Notes: generated by a model not told the origin, from the sequence alone. A DNA stretch of 64,000 nucleotides from Raphanus sativus (GCF_000801105.2 NC_079519.1:32525288-32589287); one strand, 5' to 3'. Numbered from the stretch's first letter, positions 11,512 to 25,431 are shown. Translations and numbers: made by a program.

Positions 11512-11929
11512 TAAATTGCAAAAAAAAAATAATAATAACGAGGCCACCATATTTAGCAATCTTTTGTTTTCTTTATTGTTTGCCATATATGTTTTTAATG
11601 ATGTTGAGTGCAAGTGTCTTTATGCGGCGAACAAACTCTCAAATCTTGTTTAATAGAGGTCGTCATAATTTATCTTATGATACCACTTTGTCATCTTCTT
11701 ATTTATTTATTTTCAGTTCATCTAGCATGCACATTATAACATGACATGGCGGAATATTAGTGTTTAATTACATTAAATTTCTGATCACTAATATGTCTTT
11801 CATTTTTCATTTCTTTTCTTTTTTTTTAAAACATATATAGATTCTGGATACTGATATGAGTTTAAATAGGTTTCTACATGAGATTAACATAAACATTCTA
11901 GACTTTGTTAGCAGTGTATCGATATATGG

Positions 11930-12064
11930 TTAGATTATTTAACTTCAATATACACATACATATGGTAAAGTATAATATATATACAAATTAAAAGAGAGAT
12001 TAGCTGAAGAACTAAGTTAGATTATTTAACTTCAATATACACATACATATGGTAAAGTATAATA
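11930..12064. repeat. Pair of 48-bp direct repeats downstream of the bZIP gene
   Basis: The copies lie at 11930-11977 and 12017-12064 and share TTAGATTATTTAACTTC, TATACACATACATATGG and TAAAGTATAATA with at most one or two differences. About 40 bp of other sequence separates them. They fall in the 3' flank of the bZIP gene. Confidence 0.7.
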
Positions 12065-12196
12065 CATAATCGTTACCATTAACCAACCTTGTACTCGAGA
12101 ATCAACCAAAACCCAAAATCCCGATTTATTTTCTTTTGATACAGATAATAATACAAACCCAAAATCTCTGCCCCTTCAATTCAGTTTGAGGAAATA

Positions 12197-12754
12197 CTAA
12201 ACATCTTCGAACTCACTTACAAAACTGTTGTTGTCGTTGTTGTTATTGTTGTTGTTCTTGTTAGATTTTAGTTCACATACAAGCCTTCGGAGATCAGAAA
12301 CTTCTTCCTTGAGTTCAGAGTTCTCCTTTAATACGCTACCTTGAGTCTCAGATACGCGGTTCAACTTATCGACAAGAGAGTTGTTCTCGTTGCGAAGCCT
12401 TATCACCTGAGACCAGAGCTCATCAAGATGTCTCTGTTTCCTCATCCTAGATCTCCTCGCGGATTCTCTGTTTGAAAGCATTCTCCTTTGTTTCCTCTCG
12501 TCGAGTGCCATGATGCTCTGATGATGTTGATGATGATCTTCGTCAGAAGTTGAGTTGTTGCTCATCATGTAATCTTGACTGTTGGATGATAAGGAATAGT
12601 TGTTGTTGTTGTTGATGAGATCATTTAGGTAGTTTAATGAAGAGGAAGAGGTTGGAGATGAGGGCATGTTCAGTATATTAAATTCAGCTGGGATTGTTGT
12701 TAAGGTCTCCGGCAAAATATATTGATAATATCCGGTGATTTCCGCCGGAATCAT
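12197..12754 (-). CDS. bZIP48: Group S bZIP transcription factor (bZIP48/bZIP42-like)
   Basis: A 185-residue intronless protein, as usual for group S bZIPs. The basic region spans residues 85-109 (ERKQRRMLSNRESARRSR...) with the invariant N95 and R103 in N-x7-R spacing for contact with ACGT-type DNA sites. The zipper follows in heptads L113, L120, L127, V134, V141, L148, L155, L162. The N-terminus (MIPAEITGYYQYI) and Ser/Asn/His-rich linkers are like those of the Arabidopsis bZIP42/bZIP48 pair. Poly-Asn runs near residues 47-52 and 166-176 come from AAC/GTT repeats. It acts in the nucleus, usually as a heterodimer with group C bZIPs. Position next to the chloroplast HSP90 gene favours bZIP48 over bZIP42; that choice rests on recalled gene order. 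Confidence 0.93.
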   Translation of the reverse strand: MIPAEITGYYQYILPETLTTIPAEFNILNMPSSPTSSSSLNYLNDLINNNNNYSLSSNSQDYMMSNNSTSDEDHHQHHQSIMALDERKQRRMLSNRESARRSRMRKQRHLDELWSQVIRLRNENNSLVDKLNRVSETQGSVLKENSELKEEVSDLRRLVCELKSNKNNNNNNNDNNSFVSEFEDV

Positions 12755-12860
12755 TGCTTATATTTGGTTTATAAGAGTGAGAGATGAATACGAGAGAGAG
12801 TCTGTATAAATGTATTTGTGAAAAGAAGTTTGTTTGAAATAAGAGGAGGAAGTGGAGCGG

Positions 12861-12869
12861 GTTTTATAA
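12861..12869 (-). promoter_or_regulatory. TATA-like box upstream of the bZIP gene
   Basis: On the minus strand TTATAAAAC lies about 107 bp before the start codon, the best TATA candidate there. A second AT-rich motif (TTATATATTTATAAC-like) lies nearer 12890. Confidence 0.35.
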
Positions 12870-15800
12870 TATTGTTGGAGAGTTATAAATATATAACGAA
12901 TCATGGAGATGTGGGTCATCTGGATTATAGTGTGTATGTATAGAGCATATTATATAAGTAAATAAATAATCATTTTCAGTAACGCGTCATAGTAAAACCC
13001 TCCAATAATATACCTTCTGAATCAAGGATTCTCCATCAAAGAACATATCAGATTGCCACTTCTAGCAGGAGCATTTGCACTCCACCAAGCCATGCAACAA
13101 ACCAGGAACTAGGGTTCTGCCGGGAAAATAGTATTGTACACTTAAATATCCTATAGAGTTTAGGCTATAACATATTTTCATGAAATATATAGTTTTCATA
13201 TAGGAAAATTGATAAATCATTGGTATTTATACAGATCTCTCTATAACAAAAAGAGAGTTAGCAGTTAAAATAAAAAATAAGAAAATTAGCTTTTAACTAG
13301 GTCGGATAAGTTTGAGCACCAAGTACATACGATCCATTTATGCACCTACATGCCGTGGTTGTATATATAACACTGAACTAAACCAAATAACAACAAATTC
13401 ATCCGTCGTTCCTATTTCTTTCTCTTCTTTTTTACTATTTAGAGATTTCACACAATTCCAATGCTTTGGACTGATTCTTATGATTTATATTTTATACTGT
13501 TTGCGGTTTAATTACCAAATCTGTTATATAAAAGTATTTTCGACAAGTAAGAAAGACTAACACAAAAAGAATCAGAGGTGACAAGTCGGATTATTGCCTT
13601 ATTACGAGAATTTTAAGAGATGTGTCTGACCGTCACTAAAACTAAGATTCTTATCGAATATGTGTGATACGGCATATGTCAAATCTATTATTCTTTCATT
13701 CGTAGTTAACGATCTAACAAAATATCATGGAATCTAAACAAAAACATATAACATTTAGATGATTTTGTATGACAAACTGGATATTTTTCCTCTTCACGTT
13801 TAAATACACATGCTCATATTTATACTTGTGGATAACACCTGAAAGAGGGTTGGGACTACTTCAACAGGTTTAACCTCTTATTTATTGTCCAATAAATTGA
13901 ATACAAACGCGAAATGATTTGATAATTGAGTCCTAAAATTTGTAGTGAGTGGGTCCAAACATTCTCTAGTGAAGAATGCACCAAAATACCAAATCACCCA
14001 TACAAATACATTAGTTTACATGCTCTGTTAGTGTTATTGTATATCATTCCACATATAACAGAGTCATCTAATTAAATGAGGGAAAAAAAGTATTATCGAA
14101 CGAAGATGATCAATGCCACCGTTTGTAACCGAAGTCATTACATGAGAACCACATTTTATATAACCAGGAAAAGTCGGTTATGTCTAAACCAAAATGGATG
14201 TTTTACCCCCCAAATTTATATTAAAAAAATTCAGCCTTCAAACTTATAAAATCATTTTTAAACTGTCTATATAGCTTCCGACCCTGCTCAAGTTGATCAG
14301 GGTACGTTCGACCATCATTTCACAGCATAAGGGGAAGATATAAATAAACGCCACAACTTGTGTACTCTAGAAAAAGACTCCACGACTTAATATAGCTAAT
14401 TAAAAGTTTCCACAATGATATAATTAGTTAATTACCTACAAAGCTTGAAAGATATTTCTAAAAATATGATGGGAAAATGCTATTTCAGCCGATTGTTTTT
14501 TTATGTAAGAATCTGCTAAAACGATTGGTGCATTTGAATTGACTTTAGAATACTCGAAGAAACTTATTTCTAAAATTCCTAATCAAAGTGATTAGGTTCC
14601 GGCCACTAAGAACAACTATATTTAGGATCACGACATAGAGCATGTAAATTTCTAGATCATATAATTAGATACGACAAGCAAATAATTTTTAGTCTTTATA
14701 AAATATGATATTCCTCGTAGATATATACATAATATATGTAAATCTATACAACACAATTATTGATTTGATGTATAAACACAGTGACCTATATAAAACGCTA
14801 TAGTTTTTCTCGGGTCAAAAACGCAATAGTTTTTCATATTAATGTTACCGAGATAAGAATTGATAAAAGAAACTTGTAGATGATTTCTTAGTGCTATAAA
14901 ATCACATTAAGTAGCCATCGTGGATAATTTCATTGGATAATTCCTATAGCAAGAAGAAAAAAAATTCTAACTGCACTAAAAATTAAAGTGCGATGCTTAC
15001 CTATTATAAGCTTCAACTATATGATCATTTAAAAGCTCAAAGAATATGCAACAATTTGATATTTTGATGCATTATGACCCAATATCTCCACTTTCCCAAC
15101 TTTAAAACACTTCCACTTATTTATTTATTCACATGTTTCATTTTTTTAATCTTTCGTGACCTCTATTATTTATTTAATATTCAAGGTTTGTAATCTAAAT
15201 TATGATTGCAGAAAAAAGAAAGAAATCGGGACAATGACAATGCTATCGCTTATACGCCTTTAGAATTTTTTTTTTTTTTTTTTTGTAAACTAACCTTTAG
15301 AATTTATACCCATATGGTTGCATGCTAATATGGTTGCATGCTAATGGTGTTATTCTGTTGATCGAATTCAAAATCATTTTTCACATTAAAAAGAAGAAGA
15401 AGTATTTTTGGATATTATATAGACATGGGTGTTCCAAAAAAAAAGAAGGGATACTATATAGTATTAAGAATCAAATTAAGGTATTAATGATTCACTCACC
15501 CTTCCGAAACTAGTTACGTAATTACTTGTTAACCTATCATGTAAAGATTACGCAAGCCACTTTTTAACCCCTTCTACATTTATTGTGGACACTTAGTGAC
15601 CCGACCGAATAAAATTTAAAACATATGAGAATATATTATGAATTTTGGATTGATAAAAAAAGAGAATTTTGGTTAGCTGACACATTGATTAGATCTTATA
15701 ATTGTAAGATTAAAATATATTAAAGATGAAAAGTGAGGATAAGAAGAGTGTTTACTAATCCTAGTATTCGAGTTACTTTCTACTATTTTATAACCATAAG

Positions 15801-17822
15801 AGCTGCAATATATAACACCGACCCGTCTCTGTCCGTTAAAAATCAAAAATAATCTTAATGGCCTCGTACTTCTGTTTTTTTCATAAAATAATTGTTTTTT
15901 TTAAAGACGTAAAGATGTAGTATATTCCGAACAATTGTATTAAACCAAAAATTAACGACATCAAGAAGTTCACTAATTATATATCAAAAATCAGGAAAGG
16001 ATTAGCATTTAATTATCTTTACGACTAAGGAGAGCCGAGAGCCACATGAACCCATAACAAAAAAAAACTTTAGATGTTATATACTAATCAAAGAAATATA
16101 TCATTGGCACTTTTGAACCTAACGTCTGCAAAGTAGCGCCAGCAAATGTCAACTTCAACGTGTATGAATCTCTTCTTTTTCCGGATTTGAGTCTCTAATT
16201 GATGCCAATCCATATTATTATAAACACCGTTATAATTTTTAATTTTACAACATCAAACTTACTCTAATTAATATTATCTTTTACATAATATATTAATGAA
16301 ACAAATTTGGATAATTTTGTAAATCAAAATCACTGAAAATACAAAACATATTATTTTTTAAAACAGAATAAAAATAACCATATATAGTTGTGAAAATAAG
16401 AAGGCATATTTTCGTAATACCTAATTAATTTAAAAATCACTGTGTAACATAAAAATCACCAAAATCAATTCTTAAATGATAATATGAATTGATACTAATC
16501 ATAAACTTGTAATAACATGATATATTAAAAAATAGTGAATGATACCAAAAAGAGAAATAATGAACAAATGCCGAATGTTTCAACAGATTAGATTTTTTCC
16601 TTTTAAGATTTTCGATGGAGCCTTCACGACGACGGCACGTGGTGACAAGACGTCTCCTGGAGCCCAGATCTACCTTCTCCTGCGATGGTGAGACGGCATA
16701 AGGAGTGATGTAACAGATGACATAAAGAATCTTTGGTTCTTCGGTGTTCGGAGATAAGGCATGGCAAAGAGTCTCGACGACGGCAAGGTCAACCGACAGA
16801 GAGGTCTTTGCGGGTGTAGCGAGGCAGAGACCTATATCCCAGCGGCGGTGATGGTTGAGTGGCCATGTCGGTGGTATAGTCTCTGCACTTCTTGAAGTCA
16901 CGATTAGTTTTATGTCTGGTCCTGTTGCAGTCATTATGGTTTGGGTTTTAGTCCGGACTAGTATGTTTGGTTTTGGGCTAAGGAGCGAAGTAATGACAGT
17001 CAGGAGAAGTGGCGCTTGACCGAACTGACCCGAGGTGATGATATTGTTGAAACATGGGCTGAATGTGTATCATTAGGAATCCAACAATTAGAGCAGAAAT
17101 TATAATCGTTTAAGGGTCATGTTCTTCTTGTGTTGTTACTAATTTCACATTATGTGGTCTAATATATTAAGGTTCTAGAGTCTGTTCATATTAAGGTGAA
17201 AAATACTGTGGCGTTTTAATCAGGTAGCATATATTTCAATTTAGTGAGAGTATAGGCGATATTAGATTTCGTCGTTTGTATGTCGGATTAAAATCAATGT
17301 TGTTGTAACCTGCGTTCACTCTTTGAATATCGAATTAGAAAAAGAATAGAGCAATTTGTTTTCTCCTTTTTACCTATATCTAGAATAATACATTTTATTC
17401 CTTTTATCACTAGACAAATCAATTTCCACTAGGTAAATCTGAAAAGAAACCATCTCTTGGAAATTTTATGCCTTAATGTCAATCATGCCTCCACAGTTTT
17501 TGATGAGCACAGACATATTCAGTCATATTATTATGTGCGGACTTATGCCTACATATCTTTTTTTTTCTTTTTTTTTGTGCGTACATATCAAGATATGTAT
17601 TAAATCTCAAATCAGTCTATATAAAGAAATAACTTTAAAATGTTCTTCAAACATGTGGTCTAATGACTAATTCTAGACAGATCTCTTGTTTAATCAAATC
17701 AAATATGTGGCTGTTCCTTTGTAGTTATGTGGTTGTAGATTTGAATCTAAGATTTCTTCAGGCTGGTAAGAATCAGCCTCCGCCACAAAAGGAAAATTGG
17801 ATATATACCTTTACGTATAGTA
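12870..17822. other. Intergenic, AT-rich, no gene recognised
   Basis: This is the promoter side of the bZIP gene followed by AT-rich DNA. It holds micro-insertions near 15269 and 17558. The region 16590-16960 is less AT-rich and has a 165-codon minus-strand frame (16437-16934). Its sequence matches no family I know and its C-terminal half is AT-rich noise, so it may be a relic of a gene or transposon and is not called. The other frames (13312, 15322, 17476, 17663) show no protein-like features. Confidence 0.5.
15257..15305 (-). repeat. Micro-insertion (T tract plus tag) in a 12-bp direct repeat
   Basis: CCTTTAGAATTT occurs at 15257-15268 and 15294-15305. The insert is a T run followed by GTAAACTAA; read on the minus strand this is TTAGTTTAC then A tract. 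Confidence 0.5.
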
Positions 17823-18467
17823 TCTATCTTATTAAAACAGAAACATTATGTTGGACCTAACATTTATTTTGTAAGTTTTTAAATTAAATACACTTTTATA
17901 CTTTATAGTTAAACCTACATTAAATCACTAATGTTCTTTTCTTTATACTACTATCCATGTTTCCAAACAATATACTTATTTCTTTATACTACTATCAATG
18001 TTTCCAAACAATATATTTTATATACTACTATCAATGTTTCCAAACGATACAATAATTAATCTTAGTTATTTTATATCCATCATTTTCTCTTTAAAATTTT
18101 GTAGAAACGTCATAATTTCATAAATTACAAAATAATGAACTTTAAAATTTGGATTATAAGACTACAAATTATGAAAATATTACAATTTCAATCAAATTAG
18201 ATTACATATCGGTCATCCATCAGTTCAATCGGTTAGTCTCGGGTTTTAGTGACTTTTTAATATGAATATTTTAAAAACTAAATTGAATTGTTAGATCTCC
18301 GGATTAACCGGTATAATCACAATCGGGTTGATTTAAAAACACTGATTTAAATACAAAAATATTTTAAATACACACTCTTTAAAAATTAACAAAATATTTG
18401 TTAAGTTATTAGTGAAATTTTTCATCGTAAAATATTCCGCGCTTCCAAAGCGCGGGTCAAGATCTAG
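17823..18467 (+). mobile_element. Non-autonomous Helitron, family shared with 63590
   Basis: It starts A|TCTATCTTATTAAAACAG at 17823 and ends with the hairpin CGCGCTT/AAGCGCG (about 18439-18455), a spacer and CTAG|T at 18464-18467. It is 645 bp long and has no coding capacity. Its 5' half carries about three imperfect repeats of a roughly 35-bp unit containing ACTACTATCAATGTTTCC. The first 410 bp match the right-edge copy closely. Confidence 0.8.
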
Positions 18468-21412
18468 TTTGCGTTTAAAAGTGAACTTAATCTGATTCTC
18501 ATTCTCTAAAATCACGTCTCTTTATTGTAGTAATAACAGTAGTGATTCCATTTACATATTAGATATGTTATAACATATTAGATAAAGACAAAACTATGTA
18601 TGTCTAGTTGAAAGTATGAAAATTTTTCGAACATTTTTCCATTGGCATGTTTATAAAACATAAAGTAGTTGGCTGTCCACTTACATTGTTATCTGACTAT
18701 ATAACTAAACATGTGTATTACTAATTTTAGAGACATAAAAGTTAATTTTATTAGTATTTTAATATATGCACAACATTTACATGAATAGTCCATCCAGTTT
18801 GTTTCACATATAGTAAACTCTAAAATTAATTATGTTGAGATTATGCTATTTTATTAATTTTTAAAATTATTAATTTACAGAAAACTCAATTTTCTCTTTT
18901 TGAATGTACTTTTTACAAGATAAGAAAATAGTTAATTATATTTTAGTTCGACTTTCATATTGTATTTATTAAATTATTTGGTGTATAGAAAATATGTATC
19001 ATACAATTTAAGGTTTTAGATATAACACTATTAAATATTATCAAAATATATTAAAGTCTTAAAAATATATAGATAATTTCATTGTAAAAATAAAAATAGT
19101 ACAATATTTGTTTGTACTTATATACATATATATTATTAATTTATAACTTTAGCGAGATCATATATTCACATAAGATTTTCTAAATATATTATCGATTTTG
19201 TATCATATTTTGAATTGTTTCAACTCGAAACCAATTTTTAACTAATTTATCATGTTTATCAATTTACATGAATACAAATTCATTAAGTTTTTACTGTATT
19301 ATTGTTGAATTAACATGGTTCATTTACATTAAATGGATAATATTATTATATTTTAATTTTCAGAAAAATAATCTGAGAAGTATTTTACATTAGGTCTGGC
19401 ATATTTTCCGGATCCGAAGATTCGAACCGGTGCCGATCCGAAAAATCGGGTTTCAGGTCATATCCGGATACGGTGAAATACCCGACTGGGTATGCTTTCA
19501 TTTATGTTTCAGGTACCGGGTTGGGTCGAATATTACCCAAGATCCGAGAAACTATCTAAAAATATCTGATTCTTAGTTAATCGACTCATTTAATATAGGT
19601 AGGTTTTAGTTTGTTCAAGACTGTTTTTATTTTTTGAGTTGATTTAAATCTACTTTTATTTATTTTCAGAGTTATATTATTTATAGGTCTTATTCTCTTA
19701 TAATTGATTTATTTATTCGGATAAGTTGAGTAAAAAGCATCCATTTCGGATCTGTTTGAATAAGTACAAATAAACCCGAACTGGACCGAGTTTTCTACGG
19801 TTACTTCGGATGTAACCGGATCCGACAAGTAACGAACCATATCCAGACCGGAATTTTTAAATTATCCGATCGGTACCATTTTCTCTAGTCTCAAAATATC
19901 TGAAATCCGAAAAATCCGATCCGGATCCGAATTGATAATCTGAATACCCAGACCTATTTTACATCAACGAAACTTTATAATGAGGAAGAAATATATATCT
20001 TTAAGCAAATGATAACCTCTAAAAAAATGCTAACCTCTATGATGACAAAAACATATTTGATTCATTAATTATTAACATTTTTCTAGTAAAATATAATAAA
20101 ATATGAAAATATTATTGTAATGTGTTTAATATAAAAATATAATATGCATATATATAGTGATAATATTCACGAAATATTAACATCAAATAATGTAAACTTT
20201 CCTAAATACATAATATAAATATGCTAAAAGATATTTATTCTGAGTTTAATTTGCTTTTCAAATCTTTTCTTTGTACTTTTCAAAATCTTTATGAGTTTAA
20301 CCGACTTCACAACTTTGATCCGCAAGTTATTAGTCTTGTTACCTAATTTATTTTCAATATTTTTCATATGACAAATGTGGGATGCAAAACACTCAATCTG
20401 GCGTCAAAAAGCACACCATGCATACTGAGGAAAAGGACGATGAAGATGGAAATGCATTTCGTGGATGCAACTACAACTCTACAAATAGTATCTTTAATTT
20501 GGAGTTCATAATTCGATTAAAAATTAACCTCAAAAACATGATTGTTCAACTAAAACTATCTCGTAATAGTTAAACTATGCGTTCTTTCCAGAGCCTGTCA
20601 GATCAACTGAAAAACCGTAAAAAACCTATAAATATAAAACACTCTTAAGAAATTTTGAACTATATAATATATTTCAGAAAAAATCGTGGAAACCCTGATC
20701 CCATGAAAGAAAAGACAAAGCCTCTCAATGTTGAATAAAATTGGACGCACCCAACCTCTAACGTTTTCTTTAAGAAAACAGAAGTTCTTGAAACACTTTA
20801 AAGGTCCCAATCTACTTCTCTAGACTAAATTCATCAAACAATCCCAATCAACTTGAGTTAATTAAGGAGAGAAAACTTACATTCTAACTCTTTACAACGA
20901 CAAATGGACATATACATCTCTGTAAAATTAAAGTCAATGGTAAACCAAAAGATTGAATTCCTTCAACTTTCTGACACAAACTTAAAAATATGCAAGAGGA
21001 AAAAAAGAAATCCACTGGTCGGAAGAACAAATTCACAAACGGACATGAAATGTGATAAATGAAAAAACCAAAAAAAAAAATCCTTCTTCTTCTCCCTTGA
21101 TACAAATAGTGAAAAGAGAGAAAAAAAAACTTTTGAAACAATACATAATTAAAATACTTTTTTTTGTGATACAGAAATTTTTTACAAAGAGTATTATATA
21201 TGATTTTTTTATTTTTAGAAAAATTCTTAATTTCTTTGACATAGGTAACTTTTGATAGAATTAATTATTTCGTTCACATCACATGATCCAATAATGGGCT
21301 TTCATAGGCCCATGATACTCGTATCCCCAAACAAAAAAGAAGACAATCCTAGTAGAAAGCAGAAGCATTTTTGTCAAAAATTCACTATAGTAAACAAGAA
21401 AAGATGTTGAAA
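18468..21412. other. Intergenic, AT-rich
   Basis: It contains the hAT-type element (19391-19956) and the 3' flank of the HSP90 gene. Small frames at 18333, 20382, 20598 and 20884-21255 are AT-rich or sit on the poly-A/T tracts near 21060-21200 and show no protein family. No gene is recognised. Confidence 0.55.
19383..19964. mobile_element. hAT-type non-autonomous element with 8-bp target duplication
   Basis: The element spans 19391-19956 (566 bp). Inverted ends TAGGTCTGG and CCAGACCTA are flanked by a perfect 8-bp duplication, TTTTACAT (19383-19390, 19957-19964), as for hAT transposons. The interior is full of GGATCCGAA/CCGGATCC-like words, a known style of crucifer hAT derivatives, and has no transposase. 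Confidence 0.72.
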
Positions 21413-24400
21413 TCAATCTTGCCATGGATCACTCTCTGCCCTGACTTCAGATGGTTCAATGACTTCTGCTTCTCCTTCATTCACATTCGAGCTTCCTTCA
21501 TCTGCAACCTCTTCTCCAGCTCGTCCCCATCTTCCTCCAACTGCCATAGCCATCATCTCATATATCTTGTTCCCCAGCTCAGCGGGGCTATCAGGCTGCA
21601 CATCAAACAAATCATATGAGGAAAAACAACAAGAAAACATTACAAGAAGGCCAAGAACTTCTTTTAGATTTCTTACAGTGAATCCACTTGAGATTATAGC
21701 AGTGTCATATAAGAGATCGACCACTCTTGTTGCTTCACTGCTCTCAGGTGCATTCTTACAAGCAGCCTGCACAAAATATGCAAAAAAACAAATGAATAAA
21801 GCTTTTTCTAGAGATCTCTAGTAGTGACAGAGAGATTTTAAAGAGGGAGATAACACTTACATTCAAGTCTTTGATGATAGGATGATCTGGATTGATCTCT
21901 AGTATTCTCCTACCTCTCATGAACTCCAAGCTTGAAGTGTCTCCAAGCGCTTGGGCCTTCATTAACCTTTCACCATAAACAAAACCACATTTTTTTAAAG
22001 TTCCATTCGGTTTCAATAAAGCTGAGCTGTTTTAAAGTACTAACCTCTCCATATTAGCTGACCAACCAAACTTGCCAGAGACAAGCACACAAGGAGAAGA
22101 GCTCAAACGGTTTGAGACTTGGACTTTGGCAACTTTGTCACCAAGCTGCTGTTTCATCCAATCACACAGAAGATTGAATTCTTGCTTAGCTTCTCTTTCC
22201 TTCACTTCATCTTCATCACCTGCCAAAAAAATGGCGCCACGCTTTTGTTAGAAACAAAGAAAGAAAGGCTTAACACTCATTGCAGCAAGAATATCTGCAA
22301 ACAATACCAAGTTCCAAATCTTCTTTGCTGATGTCAACGAACTTCTTCTCTTTATAGGTTTGTAGATTCTGAATCGCAACTTCATCGATTGGTTCAACCA
22401 AGTATAGAACCTATAATCAACGAAAATCAAATCAGAATCAAGAACCAAGGCAGATTCAAGTTCCATGAGTTGAAAAAACTAATCTTGAATCATTCATTAT
22501 TACCTCAATGTCTTTTTGAATTAGTTTCTCCAAGAAAGGAGCAGACTTGGCACTTTTCAGACTATCAGTGGCAAGGTAGTAGATAGCCTTTTGGTTCTCA
22601 CCCATGTTCTCAATATATTCATCCAAACTCGTCAGCTCCTCTTCATTCTTGGAGCTGTAGAATCTAAGCAACGGTGTAATACGCTTGTGGTTACCAGTGT
22701 CTTCAATACAACCCAACTTAAGGAATCTACCAAAGTTCTCCCAGAACTTCTTGTAGTCCTGAAACCATTCGTACCAAACAAAATGAATCTCTCTTCGAAT
22801 GATCTCAAGAGAACAAAGTAGGTTTAATGAGAATGTACATACCTCTTTGTTTTCACTTTCAGAGATTTCTTGTATCATGTCGAAAGTCTTCCTAATGAGC
22901 CTCTTTCTCATGATTCTTACCTGAAATGTTATTACAAAGATGAGTATGATTCATATAGAGATTCGTTTTACTAATTAACTGTGGCATCACTTACGATTCT
23001 GCTTTCTTGGAGGATTTCACGTGAAACGTTAAGTGGAAGATCGTTTGAATCCACCACACCCTTCACAAAGCTCAAGTATCTTGGGAACTGCAAACAGATA
23101 GTGAAGCATGTTAAAGGAACCAGAGCTAATCTAGATCAACAGAGAGAACATGGTTATATGTTTTAGAGCAACTAATAGAATAGAATATTAAGATAAGACG
23201 CACCAGCTCTCCATCAAAGTCATCAGAGATAAACACACGCTTAACGTGGAGACGAATGTTCTTTGTTTTGGGGTTTGTGACGTCCTCATTGTTAAGTGGA
23301 CCCATCCCAGGGATATATAGAATGCTCCTGAACTCAACCTCACCCTTTTTGAGAAACAGTAAAAGTTGCAAAATGATAAGCATCATCAAAGTCAAAGGAA
23401 TGATTAAGGCGATATGCATAACTTAAAAAAAGTATAAGCACCTCGGTTGTGAAGTGTGTGTGAGCGAGTGGATCCAAGAACTCACTAAAAGCCTTTTTGT
23501 AGAACTCGTTGTATTCCTCATTTGACACTTCTTTAGGACTACGCATCTATTCAAAGACAAAAAAACAATAACCAAGTGATTAGTATAACAAAACATCATA
23601 AGGGATGAAGATCAAAACACATGAGGAAAGCTTCTCCAAAGCTCACCCATAACGGTTTTGTTTCATTGGCTAGTTCCCAATCCCAGTACTTCTCAGTCTT
23701 AGTAGTCTTCTTTGTCTTCTTTGGCTCACCCTGGATTCAAACAAGTAACAAGCTCATGTTAGTTCTTCTTGGGATTAGGTAAGCTTTTGTTTTAACACAC
23801 CAAGCTTTTACCTCTTTCTCTTCTTCTCCATCCTTGGGTGGTTCTTCCTCTTCAACCTACAACGAGTTAACAATGTTAATACACTATTACTAACTGCAAT
23901 AACATGCATAAAATTGCTATCCTCACCTCAACAGTCCTTGATTTCTCCTGCCATGTATAGATGGGAAACCCAACGAACTGAGAGTAGTTTTTAACAAGGT
24001 TCTTGATTCTTGTAGACTCCGCAAACTCGTATTTATCATCATCCTGCAGCCCCAGGAATAAGCAGTAGTTAGATAAAACTATAAGAGACTCCAAAATGAT
24101 ATTGAGTAAAGAAACATATACCCTTAGATACAAAGTTATTTGCGTTCCACGGCGTAGGAAGTTGTCAGGGTCTGTTTCTTCTCTGATCACATAAGAGCTA
24201 CTGTCAGCAACCGATTCCCAAACGTACTGCTTGTCAGATTTTGGGCTCTTGGTGGACACAACAACCTGAAAGCCAGAGACAGCTATAAGTCCACTCCTTT
24301 TCGAAGATTAAGTAGAAGACAGACACTAAAGGGACTTCACCTTTTCAGCAACTAAGAAAGCAGAGTAGAACCCAACACCAAACTGTCCTATCAAACCGTT

Positions 24401-25338
24401 ATCAGCACCAAGGTCCTTGTTCTCCTGAACAAAAAGAAAAAATATTTCAACAATAGATCTAAACATCAAAGATTGATTTGTTAGAAACTAATTTAAAAGA
24501 GAGAAAATAAAAAAACCTTGAGAGCCTTCAAGAATTTGGAAGTACCACTCTGAGCAATAGTTCCAAGGCAGTCTATAAGTTCTTCCTTTGTCATGCCAAT
24601 TCCAGTATCACTGCACAAATCCACATCAAATCTCTTAAAATAATCATTTAAAAAAATTATTACTCTATAACTTAGAAAAGAAATATCTCATTACGTAATG
24701 GTGATGGTTCCGTTATCAGGATCAGGCTTGATCCGAATCTCAAGCTCACCACCATCTCCAAGCAAAGCAGGCTCCGTCACACTCAAGAACCTCAGCTTAT
24801 CCAAAGCATCACTCGCATTACTAAAACATCAAACACACACAAACTCAAATCAGTTCTTCACATAAACTACAAATCAAATTCTCACTATGTCACTGTGTAA
24901 CTTATAGTTTACAGTAATATATAAAAGACACATAACATACCTAACAAGCTCCCTGAGGAAAACCTCCTTGTGACTGTATAAGCTATGAACAATCAAATCC
25001 AACAACCTGCTTACCTGCCAAAGGCTCAAACTTTCACCAAACAGAGGCTCAAAAATCGAAACTTTTTTTTAAAAAAAAGAGGAACCAAACCAAACCTCCG
25101 CTTGGTACTCGAACTTCTCCTCAGCCGTCTCCTTCTCCGCCACGGCGGCGTCGCACTTCACGGCGAAGCGACCGCATCTCTTCTTCTCGAGGCTCCAGCT
25201 GCACGAAGCGCCGGTTCTCAGACCGCCGCCGCGGCGAGGGAGAAAGGAGGTTGTGAGGGGAGAGAGACGGGTGGGAGAGAATGGAACTGAAGTCAAAGGA
25301 GTAGTGCAGAGGCTTCGACTCAAGGAGGCAGGAACCAT
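21413..25338 (-). CDS. HSP90.5: Chloroplast HSP90 chaperone (HSP90.5/HSP90C), 19 exons
   Basis: Exons by GT-AG signals: 25338-25096, 25014-24941, 24820-24695, 24610-24517, 24424-24341, 24265-24122, 24043-23927, 23856-23812, 23730-23647, 23546-23442, 23344-23204, 23087-22995, 22920-22843, 22758-22504, 22410-22308, 22219-22045, 21966-21861, 21766-21677, 21595-21413. They sum to 2340 bp, or 779 residues, the length expected for plastid HSP90. Residues 1 to about 60 are a Ser/Arg-rich transit peptide. The N-terminal ATPase fold has [19 protein letters not shown] and [11 protein letters not shown]. The middle domain has [10 protein letters not shown] with the catalytic Arg. An acidic linker ([15 protein letters not shown]) is exon 8. 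The C-terminus ends DPWQD instead of cytosolic MEEVD, as in plastid forms. It folds and helps import stromal proteins and is needed for greening. All splice phases close, so the gene looks intact. Confidence 0.97.
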
Positions 25339-25431
25339 TTCAGATTTTACAGAGAAGGTCTTATCTGTTGTGTAGTAACGGGAAAAGAAAGAAAAACCCT
25401 TTTTGGAGGTTTAAGGAGAGTGAGAAGAGTT

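Larger units (their letters stand above)
8771..11929. other. Intergenic, AT-rich, no gene recognised
   Basis: This stretch holds a complete non-autonomous Helitron (9655-10608) and three tag-plus-A-tract micro-insertions (near 8890, 11426 and 11480). The 79-codon minus frame at 11000-11239 and the pair at 8847-9127 show no recognisable motif and lie in AT-rich DNA. I see no convincing gene. Confidence 0.55.

Noticed and set aside
16437..16934. 165-codon minus-strand frame in a less AT-rich stretch
   Set aside because: No recognisable domain, low-complexity AT-rich C-terminal half, no promoter or homologous copy in the window; could be a relic, so not called as a gene.
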